Below the pieces are notes generated by a model that had not been told where the DNA came from, did not search any database, and worked only from the letters and a program-made list of their open reading frames with translations. Shown one piece after another: positions 7,353 to 13,904 of a stretch of 17,020 nt of DNA. This DNA is from DATNIC01 sp035604635 (GTDB lineage: Bacteria > Vulcanimicrobiota > Vulcanimicrobiia > Vulcanimicrobiales > Vulcanimicrobiaceae), in the NCBI GenBank assembly GCA_035604635.1, contig DATNIC010000095.1, positions 1 through 17,020 on the forward strand, given 5' to 3'. The position numbers and the translations under genes were made by a program. The stretch's first letter is position 1. Each line of letters starts with the position of its first letter.

Positions 7353-8210
7353 ATGCAGATCGCGCACGCCGCGGACTTGGATTGGCAACCGCTCACCCAA
7401 ATTCGCCAAGGCGGCAAGGACTACAAGGAGCTGCTGCGCGGGGAGGAAGGCGCTCCGGACAACTACCGGCTCGTCCTGATCCGCGAGCAGGGCGCGAAGG
7501 CGTCGACGCCGCGCCACAAGCACAATTTCGATCAGCTTCGCATGGTCCTGAGCGGCCGCGCCAATTACGGCCCGAAACGCTGGATCGATCCCGGTCAAAT
7601 CGCGTATTTCCCGGAAGGGATCCCATACGGACCGGAGGAGTCCGACGGCGACCGGCTCGGGCTCACGTGGCAGTTCGGCGGCGCAAGCGGCTGCGGTTAT
7701 ATCAGTCACCGCCAAGCCGATGCCGCGACCGAGGAATTGAAGCGAGCCGGGGCGTTCAAAGGCGGCGTCTACTACCGCAACGACGGTGCGCGGCCGCAAG
7801 ACGCCTTCGAAGCGGTCTGGGAACGGGTGAATCAGCGCAAGCTGGATTATCCGAAACCGCGCTATGACGAACCGATTTTGATGCGGCCCGAACATTTCGC
7901 TTGGCAAGAGCGGCCGGGGCAACCTGGAGTCGCGGTCAAGCCGCTTGGTGCTTTCACCGAACGTCAGGTCGAGATCGCACTGCTTCGCGTCGATGCCGAC
8001 AGCAGCACGATGCTCGGGCCGCGCGCGGGGACGCAGACGCTATACGTGATCTCAGGCGCCGGCAACGTCGATGGTCAAGCGGTCGGAGCCGGGACCGCCT
8101 TTGCGATCGCTGCGGGGACTGCAGCGCAACTCGCGGCGACGAGCAATCTCGAGCTGATCGTCGTCGGTCTTCCGATCTTCGCGCGCGTCCAACAACCGAC
8201 TGGAGTCTAG
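7353..8210 (+). CDS. Bicupin-like protein
   Basis: A 285-residue protein with two cupin barrels, first gene of the rightward set. Start ATG at 7353 (GTG at 7350 is directly adjacent and cannot be excluded); a purine-rich GAGGTAGGGGG lies just upstream. The N-terminal cupin (about 30-110) keeps motif 1 metal ligands His55 and His57 (PRHKHNFDQLRMVLSGRANYG), but the usual Glu is Gln61 and the motif 2 histidine is replaced by Tyr92 (FPEGIPYGPEES). The C-terminal cupin (about 210-275, MLGPRAGTQTLYVISGAG) has the fold pattern but none of the metal ligands. Cupins next to enolase-superfamily and hydroxyacid dehydrogenase genes can be isomerases, dioxygenases or sugar-acid binding proteins. With the weak metal site a binding or regulatory role is equally likely. 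The enolase gene starts 5 bp after its stop. Confidence 0.82.
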   Translation: MQIAHAADLDWQPLTQIRQGGKDYKELLRGEEGAPDNYRLVLIREQGAKASTPRHKHNFDQLRMVLSGRANYGPKRWIDPGQIAYFPEGIPYGPEESDGDRLGLTWQFGGASGCGYISHRQADAATEELKRAGAFKGGVYYRNDGARPQDAFEAVWERVNQRKLDYPKPRYDEPILMRPEHFAWQERPGQPGVAVKPLGAFTERQVEIALLRVDADSSTMLGPRAGTQTLYVISGAGNVDGQAVGAGTAFAIAAGTAAQLAATSNLELIVVGLPIFARVQQPTGV

Positions 8211-8215
8211 GTCCG

Positions 8216-9418
8216 ATGCGCATCGTTCGCATCGAGGATTTTCACTGTGACTCCGGCCCGCGGTATTTTTCGTTCCTCAAGATCAGCACCGACGAGGGGA
8301 TCGTCGGCTGGTCTGAATACACGGAGTTCGTCAGCAGCCAAAACCTGACCGCCGTCATCAGCAAGCTCAGCGAGGAGCTGATCGGTCAGGATCCGCGCCC
8401 GATCGAAAAGATCACGACGCAGCTCTATGCCAAGACGCGACAGGCGGCGGGCGGCCTCAATGCGCGGGCGGTCGGCGCAATCGAGAACGCGCTGCTCGAC
8501 ATCAAGGCGAAGTCGCTCGGGATTCCGGTGTACGAATTGCTCGGCGGTCCGATCCGCACGACCATCCCGCTGTATTGGTCGCACTGCGGTCTCTTTCGCA
8601 TCCGGCAAGGCGACCGGTACGGCCACACGCCGGTGCGCTCGCTCGACGATCTCCGCCGTCTGGGTGAAGAGGTGCGCCGGCGCGGCTTCAAAGCGCTCAA
8701 AGCGAATCTCTACCTTTTCGAAGGCGAGCGAACGCTGCTCTATCAAGCCGCGTGGGGCGGCCGTAGTTTCCCGGCGCTCAACGTTGAACCGCGCGTCATC
8801 CGCGCTCTCGTCGCCGAGCTCGAAGCGTTTCGCGACGGTGCCGGCCCCGACGTCGGGCTGCACCTCGATGCGAATTTTCATTTCAAGACCGAGGGGTTTC
8901 TGCGCCTGGCGCGGGCCCTTGAGCCGCTCGACATGGGTTGGCTCGAGCTCGACACGCACGATCCGGCGGCGCTCGCACTGATCCGCCGCAGTACGCGTAC
9001 GCCGATCGCATCGTGCGAGACGCTGCACGGCCGGCGCGCGTACAAGCCGTTCTTCGAGCAATACGCGATGGACGTCGCGATCGTCGACGTCGCGTGGAAC
9101 GGGGTGCTCGAATCGCTCAAGATCGCCGCGCTCGCCGACGCTTATGAAGTCAACGTCGCGACGCACGGCTACGGCGGTCCGCTGCTCGACCTGATGAACG
9201 CGCACTTCGCGTCGGTTATCCCGAATTTACGCATCGTCGAGTATGAGGTCGACGGCGTGCCGTGGCGCGAGGATCTCGTCACTGTCCCTCCCGTCGTCGA
9301 CGCGGGCGAGCTCATCCTGCCGAGCGGACCGGGTTGGGGCGCCGACGTCGATGAGGAGGCCGTGCGCGCGCATCCGGCCAAACGCCAACCCGCCGCCGTC
9401 GATCTGGTGCGCGCATGA
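8216..9418 (+). CDS. Mandelate racemase/muconate lactonizing enzyme family protein (enolase superfamily)
   Basis: A 400-residue cytoplasmic enzyme predicted to abstract the proton alpha to a carboxylate, giving dehydration or racemisation of a hydroxy acid or acid sugar. The N-terminal capping domain (about 1-125) has the family pattern GIVGWSEY and ALLDIKAKSLGIPVYELLGG. The barrel carries the three Mg ligands Asp218 (LHLDANFHF), Glu244 (WLELDTHD) and Glu268 (ASCETLHG), then the Asp291 (IVDVAWNG) and His317 (VATHGYGGPL) dyad typical of the mandelate racemase subgroup. The lysine motif is Lys162-Ala-Asn164 instead of K-x-K, so a second-face lysine appears lost, as in several acid-sugar dehydratases. 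Start ATG at 8216 with GGAG at 8202-8205 inside the preceding gene; the open frame upstream is unrelated in composition. Its stop overlaps the next start by 4 bp (ATGA). Exact substrate is not predictable. Confidence 0.92.
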   Translation: MRIVRIEDFHCDSGPRYFSFLKISTDEGIVGWSEYTEFVSSQNLTAVISKLSEELIGQDPRPIEKITTQLYAKTRQAAGGLNARAVGAIENALLDIKAKSLGIPVYELLGGPIRTTIPLYWSHCGLFRIRQGDRYGHTPVRSLDDLRRLGEEVRRRGFKALKANLYLFEGERTLLYQAAWGGRSFPALNVEPRVIRALVAELEAFRDGAGPDVGLHLDANFHFKTEGFLRLARALEPLDMGWLELDTHDPAALALIRRSTRTPIASCETLHGRRAYKPFFEQYAMDVAIVDVAWNGVLESLKIAALADAYEVNVATHGYGGPLLDLMNAHFASVIPNLRIVEYEVDGVPWREDLVTVPPVVDAGELILPSGPGWGADVDEEAVRAHPAKRQPAAVDLVRA

Positions 9419-10404
9419 GCGCGCCTCCGATGACCGGCTTGCTGACGGTCGGCGTGATGACGAGCCAAAGCGGTGCTCCGATGACCGAAGCGCTGTCCGG
9501 GACCGACGGCCTGCTCGTGCAACGGATCGAGCGGCCGAGCGAATTGCACCGCTTCATCCGCGACCTCGACGTGCTGCTCGTGAGCAACGACTTCTATCAG
9601 GCCGGCGTCGCCGAGCTGGTGCGCAAGGCGTCGCGTTTGCGCTATCTCCATTTCGTCTCGTCGGGTTTCGACAATCTGCGCTTGCACGGCGCGCCGCATC
9701 ATCTCGCGCTTTCGCGGGGCGGCCAGAGCCACTCATCGACGGTCGCCGAGCACGCCGTCACGTTGCTGCTGGGGCTCGTCCGCCGCCTCCCGGAGCTCGA
9801 GCGAAACCGGCTCGCGGCGTTGTGGGATCGTGACGGGCTGCGCAAGACGCTGGCATCGATCGAAGGGAAGACGGTGCTGATCGTCGGTTTCGGCGCGATC
9901 GGGCAGCAAGTGGCGCGCCGGCTCGGTCCGTTCGATGCACGGGTCGTCGGCGTCATGCGCAGCGCGCCCGAGCCCGAGGTTGCGGCGCTGGCCGAACGGA
10001 TCGTGCAGCCCGACGCGCTGCACGGTGAACTCGCGGAGGCCGATGCAGTGATCCTTTCGCTGCCGCTCTCGATCGAGACCAAGAAGTTCATCGGAGCCCG
10101 CGAGCTCGCGGCGATGAAGCCGAGCGCTTACCTCGTCAACGTCGCGCGCGGTGGCGTCGTCGACCAAGCGGCGCTGATCGAAGCGCTCGCCGCGCGGAGC
10201 ATCGCGGGCGCCGGGCTGGATGTTTTCGAAGAGGAGCCTCTCGCGCCGGAGAGCCCGTTGTGGCGCCTCGACAACGTGATTCTCGCGCCTCACGTCGGCG
10301 GCGCCGGAAGCCGCGCGGGGACGGACCGCGTCATCGCCCTCGCGCGCGAAAACCTCGAGCGCTTTCGCTCGGGCCGCGAGCTGCTCAACCGGGTGGCGTT
10401 ATGA
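9415..10404 (+). CDS. D-isomer-specific 2-hydroxyacid dehydrogenase
   Basis: A 329-residue NAD(P)-dependent oxidoreductase interconverting a 2-hydroxy acid and a 2-keto acid. The nucleotide-binding domain (about 105-290) has G158-F-G-A-I-G163. The catalytic residues are Arg245 (VNVARGGVVD), Glu274 (DVFEEEPL) and His293 (ILAPHVGG). After the second Rossmann strand comes MRSAPEP, with Arg182 where NAD-specific members have an Asp, which suggests NADP(H), as in GhrA/glyoxylate-reductase-like members. Length is normal for the family. ATG overlaps the enolase-family stop by 4 bp, implying coupled translation. Placed after an acid-sugar type dehydratase, it may handle the 2-keto-acid product or a related glyoxylate-level intermediate; this is inference. 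Confidence 0.93.
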   Translation: MSAPPMTGLLTVGVMTSQSGAPMTEALSGTDGLLVQRIERPSELHRFIRDLDVLLVSNDFYQAGVAELVRKASRLRYLHFVSSGFDNLRLHGAPHHLALSRGGQSHSSTVAEHAVTLLLGLVRRLPELERNRLAALWDRDGLRKTLASIEGKTVLIVGFGAIGQQVARRLGPFDARVVGVMRSAPEPEVAALAERIVQPDALHGELAEADAVILSLPLSIETKKFIGARELAAMKPSAYLVNVARGGVVDQAALIEALAARSIAGAGLDVFEEEPLAPESPLWRLDNVILAPHVGGAGSRAGTDRVIALARENLERFRSGRELLNRVAL

Positions 10405-10414
10405 GGAAGGAAGG
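10403..10414 (+). promoter_or_regulatory. Purine-rich ribosome-binding site deciding the start of the NitT/TauT-type gene
   Basis: GAGGAAGGAAGG covers the stop of the dehydrogenase gene and ends 4 nt before ATG at 10419. This favours 10419 over the in-frame ATG at 10401, which overlaps the preceding stop. Confidence 0.5.
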
Positions 10415-10418
10415 CTCA

Positions 10419-11384
10419 ATGCTGGGGATCTGCCGTATGGTTTTGATGCTTGTTGCCATCGGCGTCGCCGTGTTGCCGGCGCGATCTCTCGCTGCGGATC
10501 GCATCGTCCTCAGCCAGTACGGCATCGCGGCGACGACCGTCCCGTTCGCGGTGATGCTCGAGCGCGGTCTGTTCAAGAAATACGGGCTCGACGTCGACGG
10601 CTTCATCGGGAGCAACGGCGGCGGCACGACGATTCGCAACATGATCGCCAACGGGATGCCGTTTTCCGAGGTCGGGACGCCCGCGGTCTTCGCGGCAGTG
10701 CATCAGGGCATCAACCTCGTCATCGTCTACGCATCGACGAATAACATGGGCGAGACGTCCTGGGTCGTCAAAAAAGACTCGCCGGTCAAAACGATCGCCG
10801 ACCTGAAAGGGAAGAAGGTCGGCTACATCGGCCCCCAATCGGCGACCGAGGTGGCGTCGCGCCTGATCATGCAGCATCACGGCCTAGCTCAGAGCGTGAC
10901 CTTCGTCGCGACCGGCGCGCAAGGCGGAGCCGAGACGGCGCTCGACGCGGGGGCCGTCGACGCGATCCCGCTCAGCGATCCGGTCTTGACGAGGACCGCG
11001 AACAAGTATCGCGTCCTCTTCCGCGTCACGGAGGAATTGCCCAACTTCACCAACGGGGTCGGCGTCGTCATGGCGGACTATGCGAAAGCTCATCCTGACG
11101 TCGTCCGCAAGATCATCGCCGCGCGCAAGGAAGCCGTCGATTTTATCTACGCGCATCCTGACGAAGCAGCAAAGATCTACGCGCAGGTTTGGAACGCCGA
11201 CGATGCGACCGCGCGTCAGACCCTGGCGACGCTGATCCGCATTCACTTTTGGTCCGACGGCGCGTTCAACGCGCGCTCGATGGACGCCGTCGAGGAAGGT
11301 TACAAGCTCGTCGCCGACGATCCGAAGTCGGTCCCGGACTGGCGCACGATTACCGACGCGAGCTATTTGCCGAAAGGACGCTAA
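10419..11384 (+). CDS. NitT/TauT-type ABC transporter solute-binding protein
   Basis: Predicted periplasmic binding protein (321 aa from 10419) of the SsuA/TauA/ThiY-like class. The signal peptide MLGICRMVLMLVAIGVAVLPARSLA is followed by the mature start ADRIVLSQYGIAATTVPFAVMLERGLFKKYGLDV. That opening and the later ADLKGKKVGYIGPQSATE are typical of the family (about 1-160), as is the helical C-terminal AHPDVVRKIIAARKEAVDFIYAHPDEAAKIYA. Starting at 10401 instead would add six residues (MRKEGS). It is last in the rightward catabolic set, directly after the dehydrogenase, so it probably delivers that pathway's substrate. No cognate permease or ATPase gene is nearby. Such proteins bind sulfonates, nitrate, pyrimidine precursors, aromatic acids and others, and the ligand cannot be told here. 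The gene converges with the MetE-like gene 11 bp away. Confidence 0.92.
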   Translation: MLGICRMVLMLVAIGVAVLPARSLAADRIVLSQYGIAATTVPFAVMLERGLFKKYGLDVDGFIGSNGGGTTIRNMIANGMPFSEVGTPAVFAAVHQGINLVIVYASTNNMGETSWVVKKDSPVKTIADLKGKKVGYIGPQSATEVASRLIMQHHGLAQSVTFVATGAQGGAETALDAGAVDAIPLSDPVLTRTANKYRVLFRVTEELPNFTNGVGVVMADYAKAHPDVVRKIIAARKEAVDFIYAHPDEAAKIYAQVWNADDATARQTLATLIRIHFWSDGAFNARSMDAVEEGYKLVADDPKSVPDWRTITDASYLPKGR

Positions 11385-11388
11385 GCCC

Positions 11389-11407
11389 GCGTGCCCTAGG
11401 GGCGCGT
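11389..11407. terminator. Possible hairpin between two convergent genes
   Basis: GCGTGCCC at 11389-11396 region pairs with GGGCGC at 11400-11406 (7 pairs including one G-T, 3-nt loop), around a CCCTAGGG palindrome that includes the minus-strand stop codon. It sits at the junction of two convergent genes and could slow transcription from both sides, but there is no T-run and the stem is short. Confidence 0.25.
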
Positions 11408-12577
11408 GACCGTCAGGGAATAGCGCGAGTCGGCGGCGAGGCATTCCGCCTCCGGCAAGCCGAGTTCTTTCTTGACGATGTTGGTGCCGAGCACCATCGC
11501 GACCATCTTGTACGTGGCATGCCGCCGGCTCATCCCCTCGCGGCCCATTCCGCAGTCCGACGAAATGATCAGACGCTCGGCCGGGATATGCTTGAGCGCT
11601 TCGCGGATCAAGGCCGCGACTTCGTCGGGGCGCTCGACTTGCAGGGTGTGATGATCGACGACGCCGATCGCGACCTTCTTGTCCTTGATCACCTGACCGA
11701 TCGCCATGAGGTCTCCCGTACCGGACGAACACGTTTCGAACGTCAACACGTCGGCGTCGACTTGGTTGAGCGCTTCGAGAGTCGGCTGGTAGCTTTGAAC
11801 GTCCTTGAACATCCGTTGCTGTGAAGGATTGCCCCAGCAGGTATGGCACCACACTTCGGTCTTCGCGCGCAGCCCTCTGACGGTGTTGTTGAAGACGCCG
11901 ACGAGGTCGCTGACGTCGAGTTTGCCGAACGCCTTGCCGCGAGCGGGGACCATGTGGATTTGCGGTTCTTCCAATTGGATGACCGGGCAGCCGGCGCCGG
12001 CCAGGTCCTGCAGTTCGTCGTTGAGCGCGTTGCTGAGCGCCATCGTCCGCTCGACGGGGTCCTTGTAGAAATCGTCGGTGACGGAAGCCGCCAGCAACTC
12101 GGGAAGGATCGTGCCGAACTTGACCGGGCGCTTCGTCATGCGCTGCGCCACCTTCCACATCGCGGTGTACTGCAGGTTGCCGCGGCCCACCGGGCCGACG
12201 ACCTTCGGAAAGACGCGCGCTTCCAGGTAATCGTGCAAGATGTGCCCGCGGGGATAGGCAACGGCGCCGACGTTGTACACCGCAGGCTGCGGCAGTCCGT
12301 CGAAGCCCGCCATGTGTCGCGGAGGATAGCTCGCCCAGCTCATCCCGCCGACCTCTTCGTCGTAGTGCGCGTCACCGTCGGTGCAGATGTCGACGCCGGC
12401 GGTTTCTTGTGCCCGCAGGTGGGCGCTGACCGCGTCTTCATATTGCTCCCGGTAGCGCGAGTACATCATCGCTTCGAGAAAGCTGCGCGATCCGAGCACC
12501 TCATCGTACCACGACGGCCGTGGCAGCGATCCGATGATCGACGTCGGCAGCACGGTGTTTGCGGACGCTCTGAACAT
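11396..12577 (-). CDS. MetE-like cobalamin-independent methyltransferase, catalytic half only
   Basis: About 393 residues matching only the C-terminal catalytic barrel of cobalamin-independent methionine synthase (full MetE is about 750 aa). Zinc ligands are all visible (numbering from ATG 12577): His245 and Cys247 (WCHTCWG), Glu281 (TFETCSS) and Cys342 (SSDCGMGR). Other family marks are IGSLPRP near the N-terminus and IQLEEPQIH around 200. Start ATG at 12577 is preferred because GAGG lies 9 nt upstream; ATG at 12592 would add MRLKR but has no ribosome-binding site. Stand-alone MetE C-terminal homologues exist in archaea (MesD-like core-MetE) and many soil bacteria, some using other methyl donors. 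With no folate-binding N-terminal domain, the methyl donor is open; it may be a methylated substrate imported by the neighbouring binding proteins. That is speculation. Confidence 0.9.
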   Translation of the reverse strand: MFRASANTVLPTSIIGSLPRPSWYDEVLGSRSFLEAMMYSRYREQYEDAVSAHLRAQETAGVDICTDGDAHYDEEVGGMSWASYPPRHMAGFDGLPQPAVYNVGAVAYPRGHILHDYLEARVFPKVVGPVGRGNLQYTAMWKVAQRMTKRPVKFGTILPELLAASVTDDFYKDPVERTMALSNALNDELQDLAGAGCPVIQLEEPQIHMVPARGKAFGKLDVSDLVGVFNNTVRGLRAKTEVWCHTCWGNPSQQRMFKDVQSYQPTLEALNQVDADVLTFETCSSGTGDLMAIGQVIKDKKVAIGVVDHHTLQVERPDEVAALIREALKHIPAERLIISSDCGMGREGMSRRHATYKMVAMVLGTNIVKKELGLPEAECLAADSRYSLTVTRP

Positions 12578-12586
12578 GCGTTTCAA

Positions 12587-12590
12587 CCTC
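12587..12590 (-). promoter_or_regulatory. Ribosome-binding site for the MetE-like gene
   Basis: GAGG on the minus strand 9 nt before ATG 12577. It overlaps the alternative ATG at 12592-12590, so the two starts are mutually unlikely to be used together. Confidence 0.4.
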
Positions 12591-12632
12591 ATTTTAGGCG
12601 GTCAAGGTGATCGGACTCAGGGTATTCCGGTT

Positions 12633-12646
12633 CATTCGCCCGAATG
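12633..12646. promoter_or_regulatory. Candidate operator dyad in the divergent region
   Basis: CATTCG-CC-CGAATG is a perfect 6-bp inverted repeat in the middle of the 12578-12698 region between the divergent MetE-like and LivJ-type genes. Its position fits a regulator site acting on both directions, but a dyad of this size can occur by chance and no regulator gene is in the window. Confidence 0.25.
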
Positions 12647-12698
12647 TCTGCAGCATCTGATCGTCGAGTTTTTTGACTGACGAAAATGGAGGCCCCAT

Positions 12699-13904
12699 AT
12701 GAGGCGACCGCAGTTCGTACGTTCTATCGCCGCGGCAGGTGCCGCCTCGGCCATCGGCCCGCTGACGCGCATCCCGGCGCAGGCGCAGAGCAACGCGCCG
12801 ATCGTTCTCGGCGCGGCGCTTTCGATGACCGGGATTTACGCGGATGGCGGCAAGTACTGCCTCGAAGGCTATAGTCTCGCGATCAAGCACATCAATGCGA
12901 AGGGCGGCGTCCTGGGACGGCAGCTCGCACTGAAGTACTACGATGACCAGAGCGAACCGGCCACCGGGGCGCGCCTCTACGAGCGTTTGATCGACGAGGA
13001 CAAGGTCGACGTCATCATCGGGCCTTACGGGACCGCGATCACCGTCCCGGCGGCGAACGTCGCGGAACGGCACAAGATGCCGATGATCTGCCCGGAGATT
13101 GCCGACGTCGTGCTGTTTTCGCGTGGACTGCGCTACATTTTTCAATCGGTCGGCCCCGTCCAGTCGTATCTCTTCGGCGTCCTCTCGATCGCGCACGATC
13201 GGGGATTCAAGCGCCTTGCGATCATCAGCCCGAACATCGCGTTCGGACATTCACTCACCGACGCCGTACCGACGATCGCGCGCGGTTTCGGTCAGGCCAT
13301 CGTGTTCCAGGAATACTATCCGCCCAATACCAGCGATTACGCCCCGCTGATCGAGAAGGTGCGCGCCGCGGGTCCGGACGTCGTTCTCGCAATGTCGTTC
13401 CCGGTCGATTCGGTCGGCGTGCTGCGTGCCCTCAAGCAGGCAGACTACGCGCCGAAAATGTTCTACGAAGCGATCGGGGCTTCGGATCCGCTCTTTACGA
13501 AGAACGTCGGCTCAGACGCCGAGGGGACATACTCGGTCTCGTGCTGGAATTTTGCCTCGAATTCGGCTGAGAATATTGCTTTCGTGCGCGACTATCGCGC
13601 GGAATATCATCGCGATCCCGACTATCACGCGGCGACGAATTATTCCACCGTTTACGTTCTCGGCGCGGCGCTCAAGAAAGTCGGCTCGCTCGATCAGGAG
13701 AAGCTGCGCGACACGCTGGCGACGATTCAAGTTCCGACGCTCATCGGTTTATACAAAGTCGATCCGCGCACCGGGATCCAACTCGGTTACACGTCGTACA
13801 TCATTCAGTGGCAGCACGGCAAGCAGGTCGTCGTCTATCCCGGCAACGTCGCGAACGCTCAACCGATGATTCCGTTCCCCGCGTGGGCGGCACGGCGAGC
13901 GTAG
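12699..13904 (+). CDS. LivJ-type (branched-chain amino acid/amide) ABC solute-binding protein
   Basis: Predicted periplasmic type I binding protein (401 aa) of the HAAT class. ATG at 12699 has GGAGG (12688-12692) 6 nt upstream. The N-terminus MRRPQFVRSIAAAGAASAI resembles a Tat-like signal ending around PAQAQS. Mature features are IVLGAALSMTGIYADGGK (about 35-52), INAKGGVLGRQLALKYYDDQSEPATGA (about 70-96), DVIIGPYGTAITVPAANVAE (about 108-127) and the C-terminal GTYSVSCWNF to NYSTVYVLGAALKK segment. These are the usual opening and ligand-cleft segments of LivJ/UrtA/AmiC-like proteins. No LivHMGF genes are adjacent. It is divergent from the MetE-like gene. Its last 46 bp overlap the 3' end of the converging permease gene. 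Ligand unknown; family members bind amino acids, urea, short amides or aromatic acids. Confidence 0.93.
   Translation: MRRPQFVRSIAAAGAASAIGPLTRIPAQAQSNAPIVLGAALSMTGIYADGGKYCLEGYSLAIKHINAKGGVLGRQLALKYYDDQSEPATGARLYERLIDEDKVDVIIGPYGTAITVPAANVAERHKMPMICPEIADVVLFSRGLRYIFQSVGPVQSYLFGVLSIAHDRGFKRLAIISPNIAFGHSLTDAVPTIARGFGQAIVFQEYYPPNTSDYAPLIEKVRAAGPDVVLAMSFPVDSVGVLRALKQADYAPKMFYEAIGASDPLFTKNVGSDAEGTYSVSCWNFASNSAENIAFVRDYRAEYHRDPDYHAATNYSTVYVLGAALKKVGSLDQEKLRDTLATIQVPTLIGLYKVDPRTGIQLGYTSYIIQWQHGKQVVVYPGNVANAQPMIPFPAWAARRA

Noticed and set aside
7901..8215. Open extension upstream of the enolase-family start
   Set aside because: Shadow of the bicupin 3' end; Arg-rich and unlike the family N-terminus, which begins at MRIVRIEDF.
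8207..9205. 332-codon minus-strand frame over the enolase-family gene
   Set aside because: Fully antisense to a gene with all catalytic residues; product is rich in Arg/Glu/Asp with no recognisable domain.
10884..12158. 424-codon minus-strand frame spanning two real genes
   Set aside because: Covers the ends of the NitT/TauT-type and MetE-like genes in the wrong frame; composition is Arg/Gly/His-rich noise.
12673..12678. TTGACT as a -35 box for the LivJ-type gene
   Set aside because: A -10 at normal spacing would fall on the start codon and remove the good ribosome-binding site at 12688-12692.
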